43,359 nucleotides of DNA from Gammaproteobacteria bacterium (GTDB lineage: Bacteria; Pseudomonadota; Gammaproteobacteria; SZUA-229), in NCBI GenBank assembly GCA_024277705.1, contig JAJRUQ010000186.1, positions 1 through 43,359 of the forward strand, given 5' to 3'. Below the pieces are notes generated by a model. The model had not been told where the DNA came from. It did not search any database and worked only from the letters and a program-made list of their open reading frames with translations. The stretch's first letter is position 1. Each line of letters begins with the position of its first letter. The translations under genes were made by a program, and so were the position numbers. This document shows, piece after piece, positions 6,882 to 15,994 of this stretch.

Positions 6882-8960
6882 ATGAATTTGGGCTTTTATG
6901 GTTATACGGCGGCAACTATCGCCTATGGTTTTTTTGCTGTTTTGCTGTTGTTCAGCTGGCGTGAAAGTCTGCAGGGAAAGCTGCTGTTCATTACCATTGC
7001 TGTTAGCGCGGTCTGGTCAATTATTGCGGTACAAATTTCACTTCATGATGAATCGTATTTGCTGCTATACCAGGTATTTGAAATTATTCGCTATATCGCC
7101 TGGTATGTTTTTTTACTGAAACTGTTTGATGTTGCTTTACCTGACGTAAAGCAAAGCCGTAGTTTTCAACGGTTCTCGCGTAATGCACTGTTTTTAAGTG
7201 TGGGCCTGGCCAGTTTGTTTTTAATCAATGAACTGCTGGCAAAGGTATTTTCTTTGCCGGGCCAGTTTGTATTGGGGATAACCGGCAATGTTTTATTAGC
7301 ATTGGCTGGCCTGGCAATCATCGAGCAATTGTATCGTAATACCTCCGCCCGCTTTCGCTGGGCGACCAAATATCTGTTTTTAGGCGTTGGCGGCATCTTT
7401 GCCTTTGATTTTTATTTGTATTCAGACGCCTTGCTGTTTCGCAATATTGACCAGAGTTTGTGGGATGCACGTGGCATCGTGCATTTTGTTGCCGTACCTC
7501 TACTGGTTATTTCCTCTGCCCGAAATAAAAACTGGTCATTGAATGTTTTTGTTTCCAGGGAGATTGTTTTAAATACAACGGCTATTTTTGCCGGTGGCTT
7601 GTATTTGCTGGCGATGGCCGGTGCCGGTTATTACATCCGTGAGTTCGGCGGTAGCTGGGGTCAGTTTGGCCAGGTCATGTTTATTTCTCTAGCGGTGGTG
7701 TTTTTATTTGTATTGGTCTCATCAGTAAGATTGCGGGCGCAGATAAAAGTCTTTCTCGGCAAGCATTTTTATAAGAACAAATACGATTACCGGCTTGAAT
7801 GGCTACGTTTGACGGAAGATCTGGTGGAGAGTGGCGATGCCAACAGCCATTATCGTACCGCCATTGAAGCGATGGCAGATATTGTTGATGCGCGTGCCGG
7901 TTCGCTCTGGTTGTGTGATGACAAGCAGCAGTATCGAAATATCGGGGTCTGGCATAGCAGGCATTATGAAGAAGTTTTAGCGGCGGATGAGTCGCTCATA
8001 CTTTTTCTTTCGAAAAAGGGATTTGTTATTAATTTACATGAGATGGAAAGTCACGTGGAGGAGTATGAAGGTTTAAGCCTGCCACAGTGGCTAACGGAAA
8101 TGGAGCACCCCTGGCTGATTGTGCCGTTACAGGGCGCCGATAAACTGCTTGGTTTTGTGGTGCTGGCAAACCCGTTATTGCTACGCACGATTAACTGGGA
8201 GGATCGTGATCTGTTAAAAACAGCGGCAAAACAGATATCCAGTTATTTAATGGTGTGGATGACCTCGGCGCAACTTGCGGAATCCAAGCAGTTTGAGGTG
8301 TTTACCCGACTTTCAGCTTATATGGTTCATGATTTGAAAAATATAGCTGCAGAGTTAAACCTGGTCGCTTTAAACGCTAAAAAATTCAGTAGCAACCCGG
8401 AATTTGTGATGGATGCTTTTGAAACGGTTGAACATGCGGCCGGTGATATTAATCGTTTACTGGAGCAGTTACGGAACAAAAGAGCACTGGGTGAAAAGAG
8501 GGTCGACGTCAATTTAAGCGAAATTATTCAACAGGTTATTGCAGCAAAACAACAGAGCCTGCCTGTGCCGCAGTATGAGTCAGGGTTAAGCGCAGCGATT
8601 GTCTCACTTGATAAATCGCGTTTAAGTAATGTGCTGGCGCATTTAATTGATAATGCACAGCAGGCAACCGATGATACAGGTGAAATTATTATAAGCCTGT
8701 CTGAAAGTGCCGGTTTTTACCTGATTGAAATAAAAGACAGTGGTCACGGTATGGATGAGGGTTTCATCCGTCATCGTTTGTTTAAAGCCTTTGATACCAC
8801 CAAGGGTAATGCAGGCATGGGTATCGGCATGTATGAAAGCCGTGAATTTATGCGCCAGCTGGGTGGTGATATTTTAGTGCTAAGTAAAGTTGGAAAAGGG
8901 TCTATAATTACATTACACATTCCATTGAATAAATCTGTCGATGAAAGTGGTGATAAATAA
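6882..8960 (+). CDS. prsK: PEP-CTERM system histidine kinase PrsK
   Basis: A membrane sensor kinase of about 692 residues. The N-terminal third contains roughly eight to ten hydrophobic helices with short loops (a 7TM-like sensor region). It is followed by a GAF-type domain (about residues 310-460; VDARAGSLWLCDD...PLQGADKLLGFVVLANP). The kinase core has an unusual H-box, MVHDLKN, with His483 as the phosphorylation site. The ATPase domain has an N-box (HLIDNAQQATDD), a G1 motif (DSGHGMDE) and a G2 motif (TTKGNAGMGIGM). This layout matches TIGR02916 kinases. ATG 6882 is preferred because AGG at 6870-6872 is 9 bases upstream of it but directly abuts the alternative ATG at 6873. It is 29 bp ahead of prsR. 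The signal it senses is unknown. Confidence 0.93.
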   Translation: MNLGFYGYTAATIAYGFFAVLLLFSWRESLQGKLLFITIAVSAVWSIIAVQISLHDESYLLLYQVFEIIRYIAWYVFLLKLFDVALPDVKQSRSFQRFSRNALFLSVGLASLFLINELLAKVFSLPGQFVLGITGNVLLALAGLAIIEQLYRNTSARFRWATKYLFLGVGGIFAFDFYLYSDALLFRNIDQSLWDARGIVHFVAVPLLVISSARNKNWSLNVFVSREIVLNTTAIFAGGLYLLAMAGAGYYIREFGGSWGQFGQVMFISLAVVFLFVLVSSVRLRAQIKVFLGKHFYKNKYDYRLEWLRLTEDLVESGDANSHYRTAIEAMADIVDARAGSLWLCDDKQQYRNIGVWHSRHYEEVLAADESLILFLSKKGFVINLHEMESHVEEYEGLSLPQWLTEMEHPWLIVPLQGADKLLGFVVLANPLLLRTINWEDRDLLKTAAKQISSYLMVWMTSAQLAESKQFEVFTRLSAYMVHDLKNIAAELNLVALNAKKFSSNPEFVMDAFETVEHAAGDINRLLEQLRNKRALGEKRVDVNLSEIIQQVIAAKQQSLPVPQYESGLSAAIVSLDKSRLSNVLAHLIDNAQQATDDTGEIIISLSESAGFYLIEIKDSGHGMDEGFIRHRLFKAFDTTKGNAGMGIGMYESREFMRQLGGDILVLSKVGKGSIITLHIPLNKSVDESGDK

Positions 8961-8989
8961 TAAAAAACGAAGTAATTTACAAAGGAACT

Positions 8990-10372
8990 ATGAATAAGCT
9001 TATGGTTGATCATACATTAAAGCCACTGCTGGTTATAGAGGACAATCCGGGAATTCAAAAACAGCTTAAATGGTCATTCGATGGCTATCAGGTGCTGCTT
9101 GCCGGAGACAGAGTTAGCGCACTTGAGCAGCTGAAAAAAAACAAAGCACCGGTGGTAACACTGGATCTTGGTTTGCCGCCGGATCCGGCAAATGCCAGCG
9201 AAGGTTTTGCCGCCTTGCAGGATATTTTAAAACTGGCACCGCACACCAAAGTTATTGTGGTGACCGGTAACGATGATCGTGAAAGTGCGCTGCGGGCTAT
9301 ATCACTGGGCGCTTATGATTTTTACCAGAAACCGATAGAACCCGAGGTGCTGTCTTTGATTGTGGATCGCGCCTATCAGCTGTATGAAATAGAGGAAGAG
9401 AACAGGCAGCTGGTCGCGAATGGCAATAACTCAGTGCTGGATGGGGTTATCGGTGCCAGCCAGCAGATACTGGCGGTGTGCCGGCTGGTTGAAAGAGTGG
9501 GGCCATCGGAAGCTACCTCTCTGGTATTAGGTGAAAGTGGTACCGGTAAGGAGTTAATTGCACGCGCATTACATAATTTAAGTCCAAGAAAAAAGAAACC
9601 TTTCGTGGCTTTAAACTGTGCCGCAATACCCGATAATCTGCTTGAGAGTGAGCTCTTTGGCTATGAAAAAGGGGCTTTTACCGGCGCGGTCAGCCAGACC
9701 AAGGGTAAAATTGAGACCGCCAGTGGCGGTACGCTTTTTCTTGATGAGATTGGTGATATGCCGATGCCGTTGCAGGCAAAAATGTTGCGCTTCCTGCAGG
9801 AAAGAGTGGTTGAGCGTCTTGGTGGACGAAGTTCAATCGAGGTGGACGTTCGTATTGTCTGTGCCACGCACCGCAAACTGGACCAGTTAATTCAGACCGG
9901 TGAATTTCGTGAAGATCTGTTTTACCGAATCAGTGAAATTGTTATTGATATCCCTGCGTTACGCGAGCGTGAGGGGGATGCCATACTGCTGGCACAAACT
10001 TTTCTGGACAGCTTCAGTGAAAAGAATGGCCGCAATTTTCGAGGGTTTAGCGAGTCTGCACGGATTAAACTGGATTCTTATGACTGGCCGGGCAATGTAC
10101 GTGAGCTGGAGAACCGGATTAAACGTGCGGTTGTGCTGGCTGACGGTAATCGCATAACACCCGTAGATATGGGTTTCGATGAAAATATGGAGTCAATGCA
10201 GCTGCTTGATTTGCGTGAGGCAAGAGAGCAGGTCGAACGGGACGTTATCCAGCGGGCGCTGGCCATCTATGACAACAATGTAACGCATGCAGCCGAAGCC
10301 ATGGGTATCAGCCGTCCTTCATTGTATCAACTGGTCAAAAAACTGGGTCTGCCGGATCCGGGTAAAGCATGA
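8990..10372 (+). CDS. prsR: PEP-CTERM system sigma-54-dependent response regulator PrsR
   Basis: A 460-residue NtrC-family activator. The receiver domain (about 12-130) has acidic pair E17-D18, phospho-acceptor D59 in TLDLGLPP, and the conserved K-P of YQKPIEPE. The central AAA+ domain has Walker A GESGTGKE at 181-188 and an intact GAFTGA loop at 228-233, which contacts RNA polymerase-sigma-54. It also carries the GGTLFLDEIGDMP Walker B segment and the later WPGNVRELEN. The C-terminus is a Fis-type helix-turn-helix (HAAEAMGISRPSLYQLVKKL). AAGGA precedes the ATG by 6 bases. It should be phosphorylated by PrsK and activate -24/-12 promoters. Candidates occur in front of both PEP-CTERM genes and of the miniprotein-ATPase operon. 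Confidence 0.95.
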   Translation: MNKLMVDHTLKPLLVIEDNPGIQKQLKWSFDGYQVLLAGDRVSALEQLKKNKAPVVTLDLGLPPDPANASEGFAALQDILKLAPHTKVIVVTGNDDRESALRAISLGAYDFYQKPIEPEVLSLIVDRAYQLYEIEEENRQLVANGNNSVLDGVIGASQQILAVCRLVERVGPSEATSLVLGESGTGKELIARALHNLSPRKKKPFVALNCAAIPDNLLESELFGYEKGAFTGAVSQTKGKIETASGGTLFLDEIGDMPMPLQAKMLRFLQERVVERLGGRSSIEVDVRIVCATHRKLDQLIQTGEFREDLFYRISEIVIDIPALREREGDAILLAQTFLDSFSEKNGRNFRGFSESARIKLDSYDWPGNVRELENRIKRAVVLADGNRITPVDMGFDENMESMQLLDLREAREQVERDVIQRALAIYDNNVTHAAEAMGISRPSLYQLVKKLGLPDPGKA

Positions 10373-10384
10373 CAGGGTTAGCTG

Positions 10385-11917
10385 TTGATTAATACATTGA
10401 GCGTAAAAAATTTATCGAGCTCCTCCCTGGCTTATGTAATTGTTGGTACCCTGGTTCTGTTGACCCTGGTTTTGTATCAGCAGACCGTTGTGTATCTTAA
10501 TGATATATGGAGTGAAATAAGTGTTGGTGAATATGCACACGGTTATCTGGTGTTTGCCATCAGTCTTTATTTGATTTTTATTAATCGACACAAACTGAAA
10601 AAAATTACTCCCTGCCCGACTTATGCGGCACTGCCGTTATTGCTTATATCGGTATTGATCTGGCTGATTGCCACACTGGTTGATGTTGAGGTGGTGCAGG
10701 CGGCAGCTCTGCTGTTAATTCTGTTGACGCTGGTCTGGTCGGTGCTGGGCCACGAAATGATCAAGTTGCTGGCATTTCCCATTTTATTTCTTGGTTTTGC
10801 TGTACCGGTATGGTTTCCATTGTCACCGTTGTTACAGAGTATCACCGCTGACGTGGTTTTCTGGGGGGCACGTTTGATTAATATGCCAGCGCACCAGGAA
10901 GGAAGCCTGATTATCGTGCCTGGTGGCGTGTTTTCTATTGAGGAGGCATGCAGCGGCTTGCGTTATTTACTGGCGGCATTAACCCTTGGCTCGCTGTATG
11001 CCTATATGAACTACATCAGCTTTGGCGCCAGGATTGCGGTGGTTGCTGCTGCTGCTGCTGCTGCCATACTAACGAATTTTTTGCGGGTGTTTATTGTTGT
11101 TTACCTGGGTTACGCTACCGAGATGCAGCACCCACTGGTGGCGGATCATTTAATGCTGGGCTGGTATTTATTTGGCGGCCTGATGGCCATTATGCTATTG
11201 CTTGATGTGCGCTACTATAAACCGGGTGGTCTTGCTGCTACAGATATGCAGGCCAATATGGTTAATTCTGTTGCCGCATGCAAAGCGGGTAGTTTGCGTT
11301 ATTTCTATGTGTCTGCCTTATGTCTGTTGATATTGTTCATGGGGCCTGCTGTGATTTATCAGCAAAATATTCAACAAACTTCAGTAGGTAGCATTAATCT
11401 TGTTTTGCCGGATAACACGAAGGGCTGGTCAGAATCGCTGGCCATAGTTGATGACTGGCAACCACACTATCCTGGTGCGATATATAAAAAGTCTGTTCAC
11501 CGGGTGCATGGCGATAATGTCAGTCTGTTCATGGCTTATTATCCGGTGCAGAAACAAGGTGTGGAAGTAATCAATGAGCTGAACCGTATTAGCAATGCAA
11601 AAAGATGGAAGCCGCGTTATGCGCACCCTGAAGTACGACAGTCGGCTCGCCATCCTGTGCTGGAGCAGGTGCTGGATAACCGCCAGAATCAGAAGCGTTT
11701 AATCTGGTACTGGTACAATGTGGGCGGGCAGGTGACAATCAATAAATATGAAGCTAAAGTGTTGCAATTAAAAGGTATACTGAAGGCACAGCCGCAGGCC
11801 TATATGATTGCAGTTTCGATCGATATAAAGAATGATATCTATCAGGCGAGACAGGCGATGGCAGATGTTATCAGTGATATACAAACGCCACTGGCAACAA
11901 TGAGCGTTATCCAATGA
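10385..11917 (+). CDS. xrtA: Exosortase A fused to EpsI domain (XrtA)
   Basis: A polytopic inner-membrane transpeptidase-like protease of 510 residues that processes PEP-CTERM proteins. The first 290 residues are the exosortase core with about eight helices. The proposed catalytic triad is visible: Cys189 in EEACSGLRYL, Arg234 in NFLRVF and His255 in ADHLMLGW. After a further helix (about residues 309-328) the last 180 residues form an EpsI-type periplasmic domain (GWSESLAIVDDWQPHY, LIWYWYNVGG), the fusion characteristic of the XrtA subgroup. The start is TTG at 10385, chosen because AGGG lies 7 bases upstream and no ATG occurs nearby in frame. It follows prsR by 12 bp. A run of six GCT codons precedes Arg234. 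Confidence 0.95.
   Translation: MINTLSVKNLSSSSLAYVIVGTLVLLTLVLYQQTVVYLNDIWSEISVGEYAHGYLVFAISLYLIFINRHKLKKITPCPTYAALPLLLISVLIWLIATLVDVEVVQAAALLLILLTLVWSVLGHEMIKLLAFPILFLGFAVPVWFPLSPLLQSITADVVFWGARLINMPAHQEGSLIIVPGGVFSIEEACSGLRYLLAALTLGSLYAYMNYISFGARIAVVAAAAAAAILTNFLRVFIVVYLGYATEMQHPLVADHLMLGWYLFGGLMAIMLLLDVRYYKPGGLAATDMQANMVNSVAACKAGSLRYFYVSALCLLILFMGPAVIYQQNIQQTSVGSINLVLPDNTKGWSESLAIVDDWQPHYPGAIYKKSVHRVHGDNVSLFMAYYPVQKQGVEVINELNRISNAKRWKPRYAHPEVRQSARHPVLEQVLDNRQNQKRLIWYWYNVGGQVTINKYEAKVLQLKGILKAQPQAYMIAVSIDIKNDIYQARQAMADVISDIQTPLATMSVIQ
11045..11065 (+). repeat. (GCT)6-GCC trinucleotide repeat inside xrtA
   Basis: Six GCT units (11045-11062) followed by GCC encode seven consecutive alanines, residues 221-227, in the membrane helix just before catalytic Arg234. 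Slippage would change helix length without shifting the frame. Confidence 0.85.
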
Positions 11918-12003
11918 GAAGGTAAAGAACAGCATAAAACACCGGTTGTGGTACAGTTTTTTTGCTAAAACAACTAATTTTATAAAATGAAAAGTCGAAG
12001 TAT

Positions 12004-14784
12004 ATGAATAATATAATAAAGCGAAAAGTAATTTTTATTTTTTCAGTGTTGTTACTGGTAGCCTGCAGTGGCGAAGTTAATGATCAGGAATCGGTTCAAG
12101 CTGCGACTCAATATATTGCAGCCCAGCAGCTAAGAGCCGCCAGTCTGGAATTAAAAAATGCACTGCAGGCTAATCCGAAAAATGCCGAGGCCAGATATTT
12201 GTTAGGCCAGCTCTATCTTACTATTGGTGATATGGATTTTGCAGCAAAAGAATTCAGAAAGGCCGAAGAGGCGGGCTGGGATGAAGGCAAATCCAGAGTT
12301 GGCTTAATGAGTGCCTTGATTTATGGTCGTCAGTTTCAAAAAGTACTGGATGGCATAGAAATTAAAGACAGTTACAGTAAAAACGTACAGGCCGACCTGT
12401 ATGGCTTGAGGGCATTTGCTGAAGCCGCTTCAGGTTATGCCGGCCTGGCAAAGACCTCGATTAAAAGGGCTAAAGAGTTAGATGCCAAAGCTTTTCATGT
12501 GTTAAAAACCGATGTTCAGCTTGAGCTGTCACAGGGTAATACCGAGGCTGTTGTCTCCCAGTTAAAAAAAGCATTTTCACTATACGAGAATAATGCAGAG
12601 TTTTTAATATTGCGCGCAGTGTATTTTTTGCAAAATAAAAAATATGATGAGGCAAGATCAGATTTCAATAACATAATATCGCAAGAGCCTGAAAAGCTGG
12701 TTACCTTTAATGGTAGACAGGCAAGAATCGGACTTGCCAGAGTAGAAATCATCGTCAGGAATATGGACATGGCAGATAAAATCCTGGCGCCTTTGTTTAA
12801 GCAGAACCCAAATGATCCTGAAGTCAATTACCTTGGCGCTATGCTTGATTTTGAGACAAAGAATTATGAGCGTGCGGAAAAGCGACTATTGAGTGTTCTG
12901 AAAGTGGCTCCTGATCATGCACGTACCCAGTTATTGTTTGGTACCGTTAATTTTGCGCAAAAAGATTATGAGCAGGCGGCATATTATATTGCTAAATATC
13001 TGCAGCAGAGCCCTGATAATACAGGTGCGCGTAAATTGCTTGGCCGAACTTATATGTTGCTTGGCCAATACGATGATGCACAATCGACATTAAGCTCGGG
13101 TTTGCTGGCTGATGGCACGGATGCTGAATTACTGGCATTGGTCAGTCTTTCACAGCTACAGGCTGGTGATACAGAATCAGGAATAGCCGGCTTGAAAAAA
13201 GCCTTACAGGTAGAGCCAGAAAGTCAGGCGATAAAAAATGAACTGGCGAAAGCGTATATTTCAGCGGGCGAAACCGAAAAAGCCATTAAACGGCTTAATG
13301 CAACGATAGAAGAGGGTGGCAATAAAAATCAGGCGGAAATGTTACTGGTGACGGCTTACCTGAGAGCAAAACGCTTTGATGAAGCGATTAATGTGGCGTT
13401 AAATATTTTATCTCGATCGCCGCAGAACGTGGCTGTGCTGTCAATGACGGGTAATGTTTTTGCGGCCAGTGGTGATAGTGTGGAAGCCAGAAAATATTTC
13501 AATAAAGCGTTGGAGATAGCGCCGAGTGACCCACTGGCAACAATGTTATTGGCTGCACTGGAGGAGGCCGGTGGCAATATAGCAACAGCTGAAAAACTGT
13601 ATAAAAGTTTGATAAAAAATGATACGGCTGCTATTGATCCGCTACTGGCGCTTGCACGTTTGTCTGAACAGAAAAAAGATTTTGAGTCCATGGTGAGGTG
13701 GCTGGAGAAAGCTAACCAGATGGCACCGGCGGAATTGCGTTCCAGAAAGGTGCTTGCTGAATATTATTTGCGAGAAAGCAAGTTCGATAAAGTTGAGTCA
13801 CTGCTCAAAGAGGCTACAGCAATCGCGGCAAACGATACCGGACTGTTGTTCCTCAAGAGTAAAATGCTGATACGCCAGGAGCGATACAATGAAGCGGTTT
13901 CACCATTAATCGAGTTGGTAACACGTATGCCTGAATCGGTGCTTGCTCGAACTTTGCTGGGTGAAACGTATTTAAACCTTCAGCAACCGGATGATGCGCG
14001 TCGTCAACTTGACCTGGCATTAGTAAAAGAACCGTATTACGTGCCTGCGCTGCTGGTGCTTGCCAGTGTTGATCTAATGACAAAAAGCTATACTCAGGCG
14101 CTACAGCATATTGAAAAAGTGATAAAAATGCAGCCGGAGCTGTTTATGGCTTATGATCTGGGTGGCGATATTGCCATCTCCGCAAAAAAATATGCACAGG
14201 CCAGTGACTATTATCAAAAAGCACTATCCATTAAGCCAGATTCTGAGACAGCGATTAAATCTTCGGTAGCTTTCACTCAATTATCTAAAAACCAGCAGGC
14301 AATCAATGTGCTCAAGCAGTGGTTAAGTAACAATGCCGGAGATATTCGTGCACGTCAGTTTTTGGGTAATGCCTATTTAACCAATGGTGATAATAAAGAA
14401 GCCATTCAGGCGTTTGAATCGGTCTATGCAAAACAGCCGGAGAATATCATTGCTATTAACAATCTTGCCTGGTTGTATTCATTAGAAAATGATGCCCGTG
14501 CGATTTCTTTTGCTGAGAAAGCTTATAAAGCAAAACCGGAAGACAGCGGTGTTCAGGACACTTATGGCTGGATACTGGTGCAACAGGGGCAGGCAGAAAA
14601 AGGCCTGCGTATATTGCAAAAGGTAATGAAAAGTCTGCCAAAGGTGCCGGCCGTTCGTTACCACTATGCTGTAGCTTTAATGAAGACCGGTGAAGATAAA
14701 AAAGGACGAGAGATTCTTGCCGAGCTGCTTAATAGTAAACAGTCCTTTGAAGGTCGTGAACAGGCTGAGCAATTAATGAAATAA
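12004..14784 (+). CDS. prsT: PEP-CTERM system TPR lipoprotein PrsT
   Basis: A 926-residue protein made almost wholly of tetratricopeptide repeats, matching the TIGR02917 PrsT group. The N-terminus is a lipoprotein signal (basic MNNIIKRK, hydrophobic core, lipobox LVAC, Cys about residue 21), so it is expected to be anchored to a membrane and to act in the periplasm. About twenty or more TPR units follow (for example NPKNAEARYLLGQLYLTIGD, KPEDSGVQDTYGWILVQQGQ). It probably scaffolds export or sorting of the polysaccharide and PEP-CTERM proteins; its partners are unknown. It lies 86 bp after xrtA, with a modest GAAG ribosome binding site. The T-rich spacer has a TGG-N-GC pattern, but at the wrong spacing for sigma-54. 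Confidence 0.92.
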   Translation: MNNIIKRKVIFIFSVLLLVACSGEVNDQESVQAATQYIAAQQLRAASLELKNALQANPKNAEARYLLGQLYLTIGDMDFAAKEFRKAEEAGWDEGKSRVGLMSALIYGRQFQKVLDGIEIKDSYSKNVQADLYGLRAFAEAASGYAGLAKTSIKRAKELDAKAFHVLKTDVQLELSQGNTEAVVSQLKKAFSLYENNAEFLILRAVYFLQNKKYDEARSDFNNIISQEPEKLVTFNGRQARIGLARVEIIVRNMDMADKILAPLFKQNPNDPEVNYLGAMLDFETKNYERAEKRLLSVLKVAPDHARTQLLFGTVNFAQKDYEQAAYYIAKYLQQSPDNTGARKLLGRTYMLLGQYDDAQSTLSSGLLADGTDAELLALVSLSQLQAGDTESGIAGLKKALQVEPESQAIKNELAKAYISAGETEKAIKRLNATIEEGGNKNQAEMLLVTAYLRAKRFDEAINVALNILSRSPQNVAVLSMTGNVFAASGDSVEARKYFNKALEIAPSDPLATMLLAALEEAGGNIATAEKLYKSLIKNDTAAIDPLLALARLSEQKKDFESMVRWLEKANQMAPAELRSRKVLAEYYLRESKFDKVESLLKEATAIAANDTGLLFLKSKMLIRQERYNEAVSPLIELVTRMPESVLARTLLGETYLNLQQPDDARRQLDLALVKEPYYVPALLVLASVDLMTKSYTQALQHIEKVIKMQPELFMAYDLGGDIAISAKKYAQASDYYQKALSIKPDSETAIKSSVAFTQLSKNQQAINVLKQWLSNNAGDIRARQFLGNAYLTNGDNKEAIQAFESVYAKQPENIIAINNLAWLYSLENDARAISFAEKAYKAKPEDSGVQDTYGWILVQQGQAEKGLRILQKVMKSLPKVPAVRYHYAVALMKTGEDKKGREILAELLNSKQSFEGREQAEQLMK

Positions 14785-15204
14785 GTTTTAATGCCCACTG
14801 CCCCGTTGCGGTTAGCGTTGAAGTCACAACGCTATTTGAGAGGCTTCTTCAAATAACGTCCCGAGCGAAGCGACAAATGTTCCTGGTGTGAAAATAGGCG
14901 TAAATTAAAAACCAGCTAAATTTGTTATTGACGTTTATTCGCGTTTATTTACGGAAGGCCTTTTCCTGTACCCGTGCTTCTTCGCGGTAATGCCTGTCTC
15001 ACTTAAATAATACAGCACAAGCTGAAAAATCACGGATATCGGCTAACCAGCTTCAAGAGCAATGCCCATCTAAAGCATGGGTTCCTGCTAAGCATACCGG
15101 AAAAAGAGATAGTATTTATTAGGTTTTATTTGCATTCATTTTGTCTATCTGCTTTCAGTGGGTCATGAGCTGTTTATCTTTAGAGTAAATTTTTTACAGG
15201 CGAA
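14785..15204. other. Non-coding region with hairpins and repeat-like sequence
   Basis: No credible gene in 420 bases. After the prsT stop there is a hairpin AGCGTTG (14814-14820)/CAACGCT (14827-14833) without a T-run. A second possible hairpin, ATTTGA/TTCAAAT, follows. Around 14935-14955 the octamer CGTTTATT occurs twice in tandem around CG, a pattern that looks like a degenerate dispersed repeat. Function unknown. Confidence 0.35.
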
Positions 15205-15234
15205 AAAAAACCGCACTATTGAGTGCGGTTTTTT
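15205..15234. terminator. Bidirectional Rho-independent terminator after PEP-CTERM gene 2
   Basis: AAAAAACCGCACT (15205-15217) pairs with AGTGCGGTTTTTT (15222-15234) around loop ATTG. T-runs exist on both strands. It lies 20 bp after the stop of the minus-strand PEP-CTERM gene. Confidence 0.93.
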
Positions 15235-15253
15235 AATTAACCGAGAAGATTAA

Positions 15254-15820
15254 TTAAGCAGACTTACGAGCTCTGCGAGCAAAACCAAAACCTAATAAAC
15301 CAGTGCCAAGCAACAGTGCAATGGCAGGCTCAGGAACACTTTCGCTTGAGAAGCTGGCGCCACTTTGGCTAAAGCCCCATTTACCGTATGTTTTCTCGCC
15401 ATCTATATCTGTAAAGTAGCCGGTACCAGACAGTGTCAGTAAAGAGAAGCCAGATGAGTCACCACTTACAATAGCTACACTGGTTAGGGTAAAGCTGTAA
15501 TCAATCGTGCTGTCATTGCCTACGTCAATAGACCAGATGGTTTTTTCCGGGATATCAGTGTACAGAAAGCTTGTTAAAGCCAATTGGCCACCACCGTTGC
15601 CCGCGGTGTCGATGCCGCCAAGACCGGCGAAATCACCTGTTGGTGCAGGGAAACTATTGACAGAACCGCCAGTAAAGGTGATACCGGTTGAGTTAATACC
15701 ATCATTTTCAACTATGCTTGAACCGCCAATATTGATAGTGCCAATAAGAGGAGAAGCTGAAGCAACACTGGTTAAGGCGCATAAAGCAGTGGTAAGTAGT
15801 AATTTTTTAAGGTTGTTCAT
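15254..15820 (-). CDS. PEP-CTERM sorting-signal protein (188 aa)
   Basis: A second XrtA substrate. The start at 15820 (MNNLKKLLLTTALCALTSVA) gives a canonical signal peptide with cleavage near ASA and has AAGGAAC upstream. The frame could extend to 15883, but that would bury the signal peptide behind a basic leader. The mature part is small, Gly/Ser/Thr-rich and lacks cysteine, resembling a beta-rich secreted matrix protein. The C-terminus is VPEPAIALLLG, a helix, then RRARKSA, a clear PEP-CTERM signal. The nearly perfect sigma-54 promoter about 97-112 bp upstream of the start makes it the best candidate in the window for strong PrsR control. It shares no obvious domain with the first PEP-CTERM protein apart from the signals. 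Confidence 0.93.
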   Translation of the reverse strand: MNNLKKLLLTTALCALTSVASASPLIGTINIGGSSIVENDGINSTGITFTGGSVNSFPAPTGDFAGLGGIDTAGNGGGQLALTSFLYTDIPEKTIWSIDVGNDSTIDYSFTLTSVAIVSGDSSGFSLLTLSGTGYFTDIDGEKTYGKWGFSQSGASFSSESVPEPAIALLLGTGLLGFGFARRARKSA

Positions 15821-15916
15821 GGTTGTGTTCCTTGATTTGTTAAATAATCGTTTAGTCAATTTGTATTTCAGTTTTTCTTTCATTTTTTTATCAATGAAGG
15901 GTCTTGACTGTGATAA

Positions 15917-15932
15917 TGCAATCCGTGTGCCA
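15917..15932 (-). promoter_or_regulatory. Sigma-54 promoter of PEP-CTERM gene 2 (perfect consensus)
   Basis: The minus strand reads TGGCAC-ACGGA-TTGCA, an exact match to TGGCAC-N5-TTGCW. The predicted start site is near 15905, giving a leader of about 85 nt to the ATG at 15820. Confidence 0.88.
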
Positions 15933-15964
15933 ATATTGTAAGATGTTGTTTTTATTGAGCTTGC

Positions 15965-15982
15965 ATGTAATATTATTTACAT
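15965..15982. promoter_or_regulatory. 18-bp palindrome, possible second activator site
   Basis: ATGTAATATTATTTACAT has 6-bp perfect arms (ATGTAA/TTACAT). It is centred about 68 bp before the expected start of PEP-CTERM gene 2, and about 30 bp from the site at 15995-16011, roughly three helical turns. Confidence 0.4.
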
Positions 15983-15994
15983 TACGCTTGTGAT

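Noticed and set aside
11949-11966. Sigma-54-like TGG...TTGC before prsT
   Set aside because: The GG-to-GC offset is 14 bp instead of 12, so it should not be functional.
15507-15941. 144-residue plus-strand frame
   Set aside because: Antisense to the PEP-CTERM gene 15254-15820, which has signal peptide, sorting tail, promoter and terminator; the antisense frame has none of these.
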